From UBA11358 sp049517655 (lineage in GTDB: Bacteria > Verrucomicrobiota > Verrucomicrobiia > Limisphaerales > UBA11358), in contig JBEKRQ010000001.1 in NCBI GenBank assembly GCA_049517655.1, positions 682,001 to 746,000 on the forward strand: DNA of 64,000 nt, read 5' to 3'. Below the pieces are notes generated by a model, which worked only from the letters and a program-made list of their open reading frames with translations, was not told where the DNA came from and ran no database searches. Below, in pieces: positions 1 to 9,749 of this stretch. Made by a program: the position numbers and the translations under genes. The stretch's first letter is position 1, and every line of letters begins with the position of its first letter.

Positions 1-205
1 ACCGGCCCCCAGTCCGAGACTTCCCAACGACACCCAATAACTGTATGACTTGGATTGTTCCACCCACTCAGTATTCAATGCAAATACCCGGCAACAGGCA
101 AAGCAAACCAGAAACGCCACAGTTATCCGAACATTGTAATGTAAGAAATTATAAATTAGTTTCATGGAATTATCTCCAGTTTGGCATAAATTCATTTTTT
201 ATTCC
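1..205. other. Left-edge stretch with no gene recognised
   Basis: This is the window edge downstream of the stop codon of the large minus-strand secreted protein. I see no convincing coding frame, RNA gene or clear terminator hairpin. It could hold the end or leader of a neighbouring gene cut off by the window. Confidence 0.4.
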
Positions 206-3200
206 CTATTTCAACGGCGTGAACACCATCAGCCCATTTCCGGCGGTCAATCCGTTGGCCGAGTCGTAGGCCTGCCAATCACTAAGATCGCCAGTGTTGT
301 AAACTCCGTCACCATTACTGTCTTCCAGATAATCGGGGATGCCATCGCCATCGTAATCAAGAGGATTGCCATAGGCATCCACAGCCACGTAGTGGTAGCC
401 GATGCTCACGGTGTTGGTGCCTTCAATGACCTGATTGGTCGTGACGGTGTAGTGATACAGGCCAACCTGATCCGCCGTCGTGCTGCCAGCATGGATGAGC
501 GGACTATCGGGCGGTTGATAGAAACCACCCAGCCAACTGGTCTGATAGGCCAGGGTTGCATTGGTCACCACGTCATTGGCATTGGTCGGATATAACCGGC
601 CGTTGCAGTTGAGATAGGCGTTGTAACCATTGGTCAATGTGGAATTGGTAATGGTGCAAGTGTCGAAGTCGTTGTTAAAGGCATACCAGACGGTGTTCGA
701 GGGTTGAGGCAGGTTGACGGTGGTTCCAAACACCAGATTGTTGGACAGGGCGAGCGTGGACTGAAGGTTGGTGGCAAAGTTGGCGATGGCGGAGTAATAA
801 AAGAGATTGTTCATCAGTGTCACTGTCCCTCCAGCACTGTTGTCAATCGCCGCCCTGCACTGCACAAATTGGCTGTCCCGGACGCTCACCGTGCCTGAAC
901 CGGAAATGCCGGTGCCCGCATATGCCAGCCGCAAAAATCTATAATCGTTGGTCTGCCCGCTTTCGTCTGAAAGATACGTCCCGCTATTGGTATTGCTTGG
1001 ATTGCCAGTGCTTCCCTCGATGGTTACGCCCGCTGAATTGTCGTCCTTGGAGGTCAAGACAGCCATGTCGGAGGGGCCGGTCAAACAGACCAATGGCCCG
1101 TTCAACGTCATTTGCGCCGCCGGTTGACCGGCGTATTTAATCACCGCTCCACCTTCGATCGTCGTGACACCGTATAATTGGACGGGTGTTCCTATGTAAT
1201 ACGTCATGTTGAATTCGAACATATAATTTGTCAGGGAACCCGAGAGAGCTGTGGGGATCGTAAGGGTCGCATTGGAACTGGTGACACTGCCCACAGCATT
1301 GGTAATCACGACGTAATAGTTGCCGGCATCGGTGGTTTGGATGTTGTTAAGTGTCAGTGTCGCGTTGGTCGCAGATTCCAGCGCAGCAGAGTTGAAATAC
1401 CACTGATAACTCAAGGACATTGTGCCAATGGCAGTCACAGTGAACGTCGCGTTACTTCCTTGAAACACTATTTGATTGGTTGGTTCTGTTATGATCATTG
1501 GCGGCATCAGCGTCGTCGCATTGGTCTCGGCCGAATAACCCGATTCCCCAACCCAGTTGCTCGCTTTAGCCCGATAGTAATACGTCGTCCCCGCCGCCAG
1601 ATTCGTGTCCACATACGACGTCACCCCCGACACCTCCGCCACCACCGTAAAAACTCCTTCGCTGTTTGTCGCCCGCTCAAGGCTGATTGCCACACCCGCG
1701 CCGCCATTCCATGTCTCCTGCCAAGTCAACCCAATCTGCGTGGACGAAATTGCCGTCGCCGTCAGGTTGGTCGGCGGCGTCGGCGCGGTCACCACCGCAT
1801 ACTTGGCATCCAAATACTCATTGACTGCCAGCCGTTCCCCCGCCGTCAGGGTTCGGTCAAACACCAGCACCTCAGCGATGTCCCCGGCAAAGCAAGGATT
1901 TCCAAAGAACCCCTCCCCTAACGTGGGATAAGGGTTATAGCCATAGATGTTGGTGGTGGTGCTGTACTGCAACTCCCCATTGATCCATGCCGCCCAGTAG
2001 TTGCTCTGCCCGGCTACCTCATACAGATGATACTGATACAACGGCTGCGCCGGAATGCCTACTGTACAGTACGAAGTGCTCCCGAAATCATCCACGATGT
2101 TCCCGCTGCCGTTCGGATATCCCAATTCCGAATCCCACATCCCGCCTGTACCCAAGGTCCAAAGAGGCCCGTTGCCTTGACCCGGTGCTACATTCGCCTT
2201 CAACACCACAAACGCCTCTGCTTGCGTCGTTCCGTTCAAAAAGTTCGGCAAAGTGAAATACTGATCACTAGGATACGGGTTGTTGTTGGTTGGATTAAAT
2301 CGCACCACCGGCAAGCCGTTGAGTGCGTTGGTGACATAGAGTGGCTGAGAGTATGTATAACTCTGGGTGGCACTGTTATTCCAACCACTGCTGTCAGGCC
2401 ACGTGCTGACGGGAGCATTGTTGGTAAGTCCGGTAATTACATTCGCTTTCAGCCAGAGACGAACATTGTTGCTGGCAAACAGGGAGCTGATGGTAATGTT
2501 CACCACTGAAGAAGTGGCGGAAAGACCGTAGTTGTCATCCGCCACAGCCGTAAGGCCATAGCTCCCGGCCTGCGCATTGCTCCAAACCAGACTGTAGGGC
2601 GGATTGGTTACAATGCCCAGACTATTGGTCGCCCCTTCAAAAAATTGAACCTGAATAATGGTTCCTGCAAAATCACTGGCGGTAGCCGTCAATGTCACGT
2701 TGGTCTGACTGGCAATAATGATTGTGTTGTCGGCTGGATTGGTGATCGAAACTGTTGGCGGTATCGGCACCGTCAGCACAGCATTGGAACTGGTTGCCGA
2801 ACCAAAAGCGTTGGTCACCACCACCGCGTAATTGCCCGCATTTGTTGTCTGAACGTTGGTCAGTGTCAACGATGTGTTGGTCGCTCCACCCAGTACATTC
2901 ATTCCGTTGAAATACCACTGGTAACTCAATGGAGTTATACCCGCTGCCGTCACGCTGAAGGTCGCGTTGCTCCCCTGAATCACCGCCTGACTTTGCGGTT
3001 GCGTCAAAATCGCCAGCGCCCAATTGGTTTCACCATTGTCAACCAATCCATTTCCATTAGCATCTTCGATGTAATCCGGTATGCCATTGCTATTTGAGTC
3101 GAGTGGATTGCCATATTGATCCACGGCTATGTAGTGGTAGCCGATGCTGACGGTGTTAGTGCTTTCAATAACCTGATTGGTCATGACGGTGTAGTGATAC

Positions 3201-6010
3201 AGGCCGACCTGGTCTGCCGTCGTGCTGCCGGCATGGATGAGCGGGCTGTTCGTCGGCTGATAGAAACCACCCAAAGGCCCGGATTGGTAGGCCAACGAGT
3301 TGGTCAGCACGATGTCATTCGCATTGGTCGGATAAAGCTGCCCGCTGCAATTGAGATAAGCGTTGTAACCGTTGATGGTCATCAGTTTTACACCCCTCCT
3401 ACCAGGTTCAGAAATAGTGCAGCTGTCGAAATCGTTGTTAAATAAAAACCATATGTTGGAGTTAGAGTAGGACTGAAGTGTTACCGGCGTGTTCCAAAAC
3501 AGGCTGTTGGAAAATGACAAACTATAATTTATTTCGTTAACAGAACCAGCAGAGATACTTGAACGGGCGAACAGGGTGTTCTGGATGTTGGCCGTAGTCG
3601 AATCCGCACCATCAAAGATATTCTGCCCGTTCCACAGTTCGCAATTTTGAACCAGCAGACTGTTAAAAGCCCAACCGCTGGAGTTGTAGAATTGATACTC
3701 TCCGCCCGCCGGAGTCACAAATTGGCTGAATTGAAACGTGCCGTTTGGCCCCACGCTTCCATAGTGATAGGAATTTATATTCCAGCTATCCCAGAGGCTG
3801 TCAGGCCCGATGGATATGGGTTGCTCTTGAACCGCAAGATACCATACAAACCGGTTGGGAGTGAGCGGCGTGCCCACGGAAACCACTGAACTGCCATCCT
3901 GCAACCAAATCCCCGCCAAATCATTGTAGCAGGCAATCACCGTGCCGTTGTTGATCGTTAGAGTTGCATTGGTAATGAAATACCTTTCTGTGATATAATC
4001 AATCGGGTCGTAGTGATAGCCCAAGTCCGGTGCAGCATTCGTGTCTCTTGGGGCTTGCGGTCCCAACGTGACGTTTGAGGTAATCGTCACGTTGGAATAA
4101 CCACTCACAATGGGCGGATGGGTGGTCTTTTTCTTAAGGTCAGCCAGCAGGGTCAGGTCAATGTTCGTTGTGCCGGCGTTGGTAAAAGCGCAACCATTGG
4201 TAAGATAATAATTGCCAGCACCTACTGCTTGAAACGGATAGAAGTTGTTGGTGACTGTTGAGGAACCAAAATTCGGGCTGTTGTAAAACCCGTTATCACT
4301 GCCGGAAATTTGATAGGTCAGCCACGGGACTGTGGGGTTGTTGGTCAGGTTTGACACATTGACAAAAAGGCAATTCGTAAAACACGGATTGAATGACTGA
4401 TAGCCCTCGTTAACCGCCGTGAGGTAGGAACTGGAACTGAACGTTGAATTCTGAACATCGAGGGAACACGAAAACAGGTTGTTGAAATTCGTCTGCACAC
4501 TGCTAAACAACACGTTTCTCAGGTAAACAGCATTAGCAAAGGCCGTAAATCCGTTTTGACAATTAACAATCTGGCCGTTGTAAAAGTAACAGGAATTATT
4601 ACAACTCAGTGAAACCGCTTGCCGGGCATAGGCAATGCGGAAATAAGAGATCGTCTGTATAGTGCCGGATTCAATAATCTGCAAAACGGGGTTGGCATAA
4701 TAACCTGAAGGATTGCCCGATCCAAATGATTCACCCACTGAATTGTCATCCACAGCGGTAAAAATCACCGGCCGATACGCGCTCGCCTGCCAGTTGATCG
4801 TCGGCCTAAATGCGCTAATCGTTATTGCCAACGAAGCATTGCTGGCGTATTTGAGCACCGCTCCGCCTTCAAAGGTGTTGGTTCCATACAGATTCACTGC
4901 TCCGCTGATGTAATAGGTCGTGTCGCCTTGAAACGTCCACCCGGTTTGGGTAGTCATGGTTACATAATCCAGCACCAAACCCCGGGAGGGGGAGGAAGCC
5001 TTGGTCAAGAACATGGTGTTGGTGGTCGCCTTGGCCAGCCGTTGCGGCGGTAAAACCAATGTCTTCGATATGGTCTGCGGTATTGTCCTCGAACTCGTCT
5101 GGACGGCCGGTTGCGGCAAGGCATTGAGTTCACCGGCGATGGATGTCACCGGCACTTCCTCCACCAAAAATTGCCGGCCTTCCAACTTCACCCAGGACTT
5201 GCTCACCGATGCGCCTCCTTCATGTGTATCCGACCTCAACAGGAAAGCCCAGCCCGGCATCATTTTCATTGTCCCAAAGTCCAGGTTCTCGTCACTCAAG
5301 GTGATTCCCGCCTGCTTCGGCAACACCATTGTTGTCACCGCCGGTTGCGGTGGATTGAAAAATTCCGTCAACACCTGCAACCGTGCTGTTGCGGGGTTAA
5401 GGCCATAGGATTCCGGCGTCGGCGGTTGTTCCCGCAGGATGATGTCCTGCTCAAACCCGGCTTTCGTATAGGTGTAACGCAAATCGGCTTCAACCCCCGT
5501 GAAGGCGTCGGGATAGATGACTTGATTGGAACCCACCAACTGCCCGACCGAATCCTTGAGTTCCGCAATCAGCACGGATTTGACACCGTCATCATAACTC
5601 AATCCCAGTGGCCGGCTTTGCAGCGTTTTCCCGTCCGGTGTCACCAGGCGGATTTCACCTTGATAGATGTCCCCGGGGAAATAGGCCTGATGCCGGCCTT
5701 GAGTTGCCGCTGCTGTGCCATTGGGCAATATGTCTATCTCTTCCTTCGATTCCACCCATTGGCCGTTCTTCCAGTAGTTCAACCCCGTGGCCAGTTCCAC
5801 ATAGGCTTGATTGGTTTGCAGGACGGTACGGCCTTGGGCGTTCACTGTCCGGACGATCTTTTGCCAGACCCGGGAATCGGCTCCCTGTTCGCCAATCCGG
5901 TAGCCGACAACGGAAGATGGCCTGCCCGTTGTGGTGGTGGCTGTCGTTTGCGCCTGGGTCAGGTCAATCAACAAACAGGATGCCGCGAGAATCGCCAGTG
6001 TCTTTTTCAT
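206..6010 (-). CDS. Giant secreted Ig-like/LamG/fibronectin-type repeat protein
   Basis: About 1934 residues beginning MKKTLAILAASCLLIDLTQAQ, a typical Sec signal peptide with a cleavage-like AQ end. An upstream in-frame ATG at 6121 would put 37 charged residues before the signal peptide, so 6010 is preferred. After an N-terminal region of about 350 residues come beta-helix-like stretches rich in Asn, Thr and Ser; an Ig-like domain (QPQSQAVIQGSNATFSV); a second Ig-like segment (PPTVSITNPADNT); a LamG/concanavalin-like domain (VRLWLKANVITG, TWPDSSGWNN); a fibronectin III-like domain (PPTNLTATAISSTQIGLTW); and another Ig-like domain (SYQWYFN). Two copies of a roughly 100-residue module end in calcium-binding-like DxDxDGxxD runs (DYDGDGIPDYLED). 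No LPXTG or PEP-CTERM anchor is visible; the C-terminus reads GLTAGNGLMVF. Likely an exported surface or adhesion protein; the actual ligand is unknown. Confidence 0.75.
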   Translation of the reverse strand: MKKTLAILAASCLLIDLTQAQTTATTTTGRPSSVVGYRIGEQGADSRVWQKIVRTVNAQGRTVLQTNQAYVELATGLNYWKNGQWVESKEEIDILPNGTAAATQGRHQAYFPGDIYQGEIRLVTPDGKTLQSRPLGLSYDDGVKSVLIAELKDSVGQLVGSNQVIYPDAFTGVEADLRYTYTKAGFEQDIILREQPPTPESYGLNPATARLQVLTEFFNPPQPAVTTMVLPKQAGITLSDENLDFGTMKMMPGWAFLLRSDTHEGGASVSKSWVKLEGRQFLVEEVPVTSIAGELNALPQPAVQTSSRTIPQTISKTLVLPPQRLAKATTNTMFLTKASSPSRGLVLDYVTMTTQTGWTFQGDTTYYISGAVNLYGTNTFEGGAVLKYASNASLAITISAFRPTINWQASAYRPVIFTAVDDNSVGESFGSGNPSGYYANPVLQIIESGTIQTISYFRIAYARQAVSLSCNNSCYFYNGQIVNCQNGFTAFANAVYLRNVLFSSVQTNFNNLFSCSLDVQNSTFSSSSYLTAVNEGYQSFNPCFTNCLFVNVSNLTNNPTVPWLTYQISGSDNGFYNSPNFGSSTVTNNFYPFQAVGAGNYYLTNGCAFTNAGTTNIDLTLLADLKKKTTHPPIVSGYSNVTITSNVTLGPQAPRDTNAAPDLGYHYDPIDYITERYFITNATLTINNGTVIACYNDLAGIWLQDGSSVVSVGTPLTPNRFVWYLAVQEQPISIGPDSLWDSWNINSYHYGSVGPNGTFQFSQFVTPAGGEYQFYNSSGWAFNSLLVQNCELWNGQNIFDGADSTTANIQNTLFARSSISAGSVNEINYSLSFSNSLFWNTPVTLQSYSNSNIWFLFNNDFDSCTISEPGRRGVKLMTINGYNAYLNCSGQLYPTNANDIVLTNSLAYQSGPLGGFYQPTNSPLIHAGSTTADQVGLYHYTVMTNQVIESTNTVSIGYHYIAVDQYGNPLDSNSNGIPDYIEDANGNGLVDNGETNWALAILTQPQSQAVIQGSNATFSVTAAGITPLSYQWYFNGMNVLGGATNTSLTLTNVQTTNAGNYAVVVTNAFGSATSSNAVLTVPIPPTVSITNPADNTIIIASQTNVTLTATASDFAGTIIQVQFFEGATNSLGIVTNPPYSLVWSNAQAGSYGLTAVADDNYGLSATSSVVNITISSLFASNNVRLWLKANVITGLTNNAPVSTWPDSSGWNNSATQSYTYSQPLYVTNALNGLPVVRFNPTNNNPYPSDQYFTLPNFLNGTTQAEAFVVLKANVAPGQGNGPLWTLGTGGMWDSELGYPNGSGNIVDDFGSTSYCTVGIPAQPLYQYHLYEVAGQSNYWAAWINGELQYSTTTNIYGYNPYPTLGEGFFGNPCFAGDIAEVLVFDRTLTAGERLAVNEYLDAKYAVVTAPTPPTNLTATAISSTQIGLTWQETWNGGAGVAISLERATNSEGVFTVVAEVSGVTSYVDTNLAAGTTYYYRAKASNWVGESGYSAETNATTLMPPMIITEPTNQIVFQGSNATFTVTAIGTMSLSYQWYFNSAALESATNATLTLNNIQTTDAGNYYVVITNAVGSVTSSNATLTIPTALSGSLTNYMFEFNMTYYIGTPVQLYGVTTIEGGAVIKYAGQPAAQMTLNGPLVCLTGPSDMAVLTSKDDNSAGVTIEGSTGNPSNTNSGTYLSDESGQTNDYRFLRLAYAGTGISGSGTVSVRDSQFVQCRAAIDNSAGGTVTLMNNLFYYSAIANFATNLQSTLALSNNLVFGTTVNLPQPSNTVWYAFNNDFDTCTITNSTLTNGYNAYLNCNGRLYPTNANDVVTNATLAYQTSWLGGFYQPPDSPLIHAGSTTADQVGLYHYTVTTNQVIEGTNTVSIGYHYVAVDAYGNPLDYDGDGIPDYLEDSNGDGVYNTGDLSDWQAYDSANGLTAGNGLMVFTPLK
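330..600 (-). repeat. Internal duplicated module, C-terminal copy
   Basis: Encodes the copy with SPLIHAGSTTADQVGLYHY and DYDGDGIPDY. The DNA closely matches the second copy around 3060-3400 (for example GTAGTGGTAGCCGATGCT at both sites), so this is a recent intragenic duplication and not only protein-fold similarity. Confidence 0.8.
3060..3400 (-). repeat. Internal duplicated module, central copy
   Basis: Partner of the module at about 330-600 in the same gene. It encodes a near-identical SPLIHAGSTTADQVGLYHY segment followed by DSNSNGIPDYIED. Third-codon differences and a few substitutions separate the copies. Confidence 0.8.
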
Positions 6011-6328
6011 GGGAAAGAAACGGTTGAAATATCGATTACAGAACTTGAGACGTAGTTTTGGAGAATCACCCCTATCCAAGCAGGCCATCCCGGTAGATGC
6101 GCTGTGACCCTTCTGATTCATATCGCTTTAACGGCCTGCATCACAGAGCCAGCACGTCAGCCATATGATGTGACTCGAAACTAACGGCTTTTAACTGACA
6201 ATCCCCAATCGCCGCAAGAAAAACTTATTCACAACGCTTCCATCTTAACTTTTTATTGTCTCATGACAACGACGGCAGGGAAACAATCCGGTGACAAATC
6301 ATGCATCCGCTCCGCACCGCCGTCGAAA
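6011..6328. other. Intergenic region upstream of the giant secreted gene
   Basis: Separates the 3' end of the aldose 1-epimerase gene from the start of the giant secreted gene, both on the minus strand. It should hold the promoter of the secreted gene, but I could not assign convincing -35 and -10 boxes. No strong hairpin is visible. Confidence 0.4.
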
Positions 6329-7402
6329 TTATTCCGCCGAAAAACGGTAAATAATCGTGTTTTGATAAACCTGCCCTGGTCTCAACACGGCTGATGGGAA
6401 ATGCGGCTTGTTTGGGGAATCAAGAAAATGTCCCGGCTCAATGCAAAAAGCGGCACGGGGCCGATGAATCCTGTCACCTTTTCCCCTGTGCCCGTCGAGG
6501 TTGTTGCCGCTGTAAAATTGCGCCCCGGGTTTTGTGCTCAACACTTCCATGACGCGGCCCGTGGTTGGTTCCCAAACGCGCGCCACCAAACCAAGTTCAC
6601 AGGGCTGTTTGTTAATCACCCAGTTATGATCATAACCCTTGCCAAACTTGAGCTGCGGATCGTCGTGGTTTATGCGCGCCCCGATTTTCACGGGTTTGCG
6701 AAAGTCAAAAGGTGTGCCGTCCACAGGCTTTAATTCCCCAGTCGCGATTTGCGTTGCATCCGCCGGTGTAAAATGATTTGCGTTGATGTGAAGTTCGTGA
6801 TTCAACACATCACCTTCGCCCGCAAGATTGAAGTAGGAATGGTGCGTGAGATTGCAAACAGTGGGCGTGTCGGTCGTGGCTGTAAAATCCAATTTCAATT
6901 CATTCTCATTGGTTAATGTGTAAATCGCTTTCACGTAAAGATTCCCGGGAAACCCCTCCTCGCCATCCCTGCTCAAATAGGTGAGTTCAAGGGCTGGACC
7001 TTTGTCGGTCTCCATGGCTTTTGCCTGCCATACAACCTTGTCGAATCCTTTGAAGCCGCCGTGCAGACAATGTTGTCCGTTGTTCTTCGTCAGTTTATGG
7101 GTTTTCCCTTCAAGAACAAACTGCGCGCCTCCAATGCGGTTTGCGTAACGCCCGATCAGCGCGCCAAAGTAATAATTGTATTTCAGGTAATCAGCCAGAT
7201 TATCGTAGCCAAGAACCACGTCGGCGTATTTGCCATTGCGGTCGAGCGCGGTAAGCGAGACGACAATGCCGCCATAGGTCATGATGCGCACCTCCATGCC
7301 GTTCTTGTTGCGCAATGTGTAAATTTCCACCGGCTCGCCTTCGGCCGTTTTGCCAAAAGGAGCTCTAACGATTGATTTGGTCGGGTTTTTCGTTTGAGTC
7401 AT
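6329..7402 (-). CDS. galM: Aldose 1-epimerase (galactose mutarotase)
   Basis: 357 residues, the usual family length. It interconverts alpha and beta anomers of aldoses such as galactose or glucose in the cytoplasm. Family motifs are present: NRIGGAQF at 88-95, the catalytic-His region LTHHSYFNL at 185-193, GYDHNWV at about 257, QFYSGNNLDG at about 295, and the catalytic-Glu region FCIEPGHFLDSPN with Glu322. The frame stays open 60 codons further upstream, but that part lies in the 3' end of the phosphofructokinase gene and has no family similarity, so the ATG at 7402 is chosen. It follows pfk on the same strand after 67 bp, suggesting co-transcription of sugar-entry genes. Confidence 0.93.
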   Translation of the reverse strand: MTQTKNPTKSIVRAPFGKTAEGEPVEIYTLRNKNGMEVRIMTYGGIVVSLTALDRNGKYADVVLGYDNLADYLKYNYYFGALIGRYANRIGGAQFVLEGKTHKLTKNNGQHCLHGGFKGFDKVVWQAKAMETDKGPALELTYLSRDGEEGFPGNLYVKAIYTLTNENELKLDFTATTDTPTVCNLTHHSYFNLAGEGDVLNHELHINANHFTPADATQIATGELKPVDGTPFDFRKPVKIGARINHDDPQLKFGKGYDHNWVINKQPCELGLVARVWEPTTGRVMEVLSTKPGAQFYSGNNLDGHRGKGDRIHRPRAAFCIEPGHFLDSPNKPHFPSAVLRPGQVYQNTIIYRFSAE

Positions 7403-7469
7403 CCGGGGAAAAATACGATTTCCGCAGCGCACAGTCCAGTTTTTGTTTCCGGCCACGCCACAATAAAAA

Positions 7470-8603
7470 TCAATCTCCCAGACATGTTCCCAAGCGCCGG
7501 GCGGTTTCCACCCACGGATGGTTCGGAGGAACGGTTTTGCGTTTGCCGGCGACCTTTTCCAACGGCACGGGTTCCGTGCCATCGCCGCGCGCGGCCACCA
7601 TCACTCCGAAAACGCCTTCATGAATCAAGTCGGCGCATGCGCTGCCGAGCCGCGTGGCGAGCAAACGATCCGCCGCCGACGGCGTGCCGCCGCGTTGCAC
7701 GTAACCCAGGATCGTGACGCGCGATTCAAGATGGGTGAGCTCCTCGAGTTGCCCGGCCAGCCGCAGCGTGTTACCGGCGTGCTTCGCTTCGAGAGCGGCC
7801 AGTTCGAGTTTGGCCTCATTGCGTTCATGCTGGCTCCGCGCCTTGTCTTTGCGACTTTCGGCGGCAGCGAAGGCACGCGCGTCATCCACGCCCTTCGCGC
7901 CCTCAGCCACGGCGACGATGCTGAAATTCGTTCCATGCTGGCTGCGACGGCGAATGGCTTCGGCAATTTTTTCAACGTGATAGGGAATTTCAGGAATGAG
8001 AATCACGTCCGCGCCGCCCGCGATGCCCGCGCCCAACGCCAGCCAGCCCGCGCGATGCCCCATGATTTCAGCGACGATGATGCGATGATGACTGTGTGCC
8101 GTGCTGTGCAGGCGATCAATGGCATCCGTGGCAATGTCCAGGGCGGTCGCAAAACCAAAAGACGAATCCGTCATCGCCACGTCGTTGTCAATGGTCTTGG
8201 GCAGCGTGATGATGTTGAGTCCGGCTTCCGCAAGGCGCAGCCCGCTTTTTTGCGTGCCACCACCACCAAGACACACCAGCGCATCAAGGCCGAATTTGGC
8301 ATAATTTTTTACAATGACGCTGGTCATGTCACGCGCGTGACCGTCAATCTTCATGCGATGCGGTTTGTCACGGCTCGTCCCAAGAATGGTGCCGCCGACA
8401 GTAAGAATTCCCGAAAGCATGCTTTTATCGAGTCGCAACCGCCGATTTTCGACAAGGCCCCGAAAGCCATCGCGGAAACCTACAATTTCCATCCCGTAAA
8501 AACCGAGTGCGGTTTTGCCGACGCCGCGAATGGCGGCGTTAAGGCCGGGGCTGTCGCCGCCTGCCGTCAAAATACCGATACGTTTGGCTTGTTCCATAAC
8601 CAC
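7470..8603 (-). CDS. 6-phosphofructokinase, atypical PKTIDND-type group
   Basis: 377 residues. Phosphorylates fructose 6-phosphate to the 1,6-bisphosphate in glycolysis. Visible motifs are GGDSPGLNAAIRG at 15-27, LGTSRDKP at about 74-81, PKTIDND at 135-141 (catalytic-base Asp139 by family alignment) and MGHRAGWLAL. The nucleotide/PPi loop that reads GGDGS in ATP enzymes and GGDDT in classical PPi enzymes is GGGGT here (113-117), so the metal-linked Asp is replaced by Gly. The Lys of PKTIDND is typical of PPi-dependent and mixed-substrate groups. Phosphoryl donor cannot be decided from sequence. A charged helical insert lies at about 245-285. ATG at 8597 is an alternative start. Lies directly upstream of galM. 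Confidence 0.9.
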   Translation of the reverse strand: MVMEQAKRIGILTAGGDSPGLNAAIRGVGKTALGFYGMEIVGFRDGFRGLVENRRLRLDKSMLSGILTVGGTILGTSRDKPHRMKIDGHARDMTSVIVKNYAKFGLDALVCLGGGGTQKSGLRLAEAGLNIITLPKTIDNDVAMTDSSFGFATALDIATDAIDRLHSTAHSHHRIIVAEIMGHRAGWLALGAGIAGGADVILIPEIPYHVEKIAEAIRRRSQHGTNFSIVAVAEGAKGVDDARAFAAAESRKDKARSQHERNEAKLELAALEAKHAGNTLRLAGQLEELTHLESRVTILGYVQRGGTPSAADRLLATRLGSACADLIHEGVFGVMVAARGDGTEPVPLEKVAGKRKTVPPNHPWVETARRLGTCLGD

Positions 8604-8708
8604 GGTGAAACTAGCAATGTGTGATTTTCTGTCGAGAGGAACTTATGATTTTTTTATACGGACTGCGAAGCGCGTCCACTCGAATGTCACTTTTCATCGG
8701 CTTTCAAT

Positions 8709-9692
8709 TCATGGCACCAATACGGCGGCACCCCGAAGTTTGCCGGAGCGCAAACGCGTCAACGCTTCATTGGCCTCGGCAAGGGAAAACAATTGCACCG
8801 TCGTCCGCACCGGCACCTGTGGTGCCAGAGTGAAGAATTCCGCGCCATCGCGGCGCGTGAGATTGGCCACGGAACAAAGCATTCGTTCCTGCCAGAGCAA
8901 ATCATACGGAAACGACGGAATGTCGCTCATGTGAATGCCGGCGCAAACGACCGTGCCACCCCTGGCAACGGCCCTCAACGCCAGCGGCACGAGCGATCCG
9001 ACAGGCGCGAAAATGATGGCCGCGTCCAATTGTTCCGGCGGCAAAGTTTCGGAGTCGCCTGCCCAGACTGCGCCCAGCGATTTGGCAAATGCCTGCGCCT
9101 CCGAATCGCCACGCCGCGTGAAGGCGAAAATTTCACGGCCTTGAAATTTTGCGACCTGCGCGACGATGTGCGCCGCCGCGCCAAAACCATAGATGCCGAG
9201 GTGTTTTGCTTTCCCGGTTTTGGTGAGTGAACGATAGCCGATAAGACCAGCGCAAAGCAGAGGAGCGGCCTCGGCGTCTGAATAGGCATCCGGAATCGGA
9301 AAGCAAAACCGTTCGTCGGCGACGGCAAATTCCGCGTAGCCACCATCCAGTGTATAGCCGGTGAAACGCGCGCGGTCGCAAAGATTTTCGCGTTCGCTGC
9401 GGCAAAATTCACACTCGCCGCACGTCCAGTCCAGCCACGGAATGCCCACGCGATCGCCGGTTCTGAATCGTTGAACGCCCTCGCCTTTTTCGACGATGAC
9501 GCCGACAATTTCGTGTCCGGGCACGAGCGGCAGCTTGGGGCTGGGCAATTCGCCATCCAGGATGTGCAAATCCGTGCGGCAGACGGCGCAGGCGGCGACC
9601 TTCACCAAAACCTGCGTCGCCCCGGGCTTCGGCACGGGTATGTCAGCAGCTCGCAGCGGCTGCCGCGGCGTCTTGAGAATCATCGCGCGCAT
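8709..9692 (-). CDS. Zinc-dependent alcohol dehydrogenase family protein
   Basis: 327 residues, medium-chain dehydrogenase/reductase. Catalytic-zinc region VCRTDLHILDGELP followed by GHEIVG; the structural-zinc Cys cluster reads CGECEFCRSERENLC at about 91-105. The nucleotide-binding loop is GIYGFGAAAH, a variant of GxGxxG. The VCRTDLH and GHEIVG pattern resembles the alcohol dehydrogenase subfamily often annotated adh_fam_2. Substrate is unknown. A 105-bp gap separates it from pfk, so it may be its own unit or the first gene of adh-pfk-galM. Confidence 0.88.
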   Translation of the reverse strand: MRAMILKTPRQPLRAADIPVPKPGATQVLVKVAACAVCRTDLHILDGELPSPKLPLVPGHEIVGVIVEKGEGVQRFRTGDRVGIPWLDWTCGECEFCRSERENLCDRARFTGYTLDGGYAEFAVADERFCFPIPDAYSDAEAAPLLCAGLIGYRSLTKTGKAKHLGIYGFGAAAHIVAQVAKFQGREIFAFTRRGDSEAQAFAKSLGAVWAGDSETLPPEQLDAAIIFAPVGSLVPLALRAVARGGTVVCAGIHMSDIPSFPYDLLWQERMLCSVANLTRRDGAEFFTLAPQVPVRTTVQLFSLAEANEALTRLRSGKLRGAAVLVP

Positions 9693-9749
9693 GCGCTAAT
9701 TGAACCTTCAAAACCGTAGCGGTCAAGTGTCGGCTTGGATTTTGAAAAT

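Noticed and set aside
5111..6055. Open frame opposite the N-terminal part of the giant secreted protein
   Set aside because: No motif, and the opposite strand has a signal peptide and consistent domain content.
6011..6121. Upstream start for the giant secreted protein at 6121
   Set aside because: It would bury the clear signal peptide behind 37 residues; the ATG at 6010 gives a standard exported N-terminus.
7518..8624. Long antisense open frame (368 codons) opposite phosphofructokinase
   Set aside because: It mirrors the codon pattern of pfk and has no recognisable protein features.
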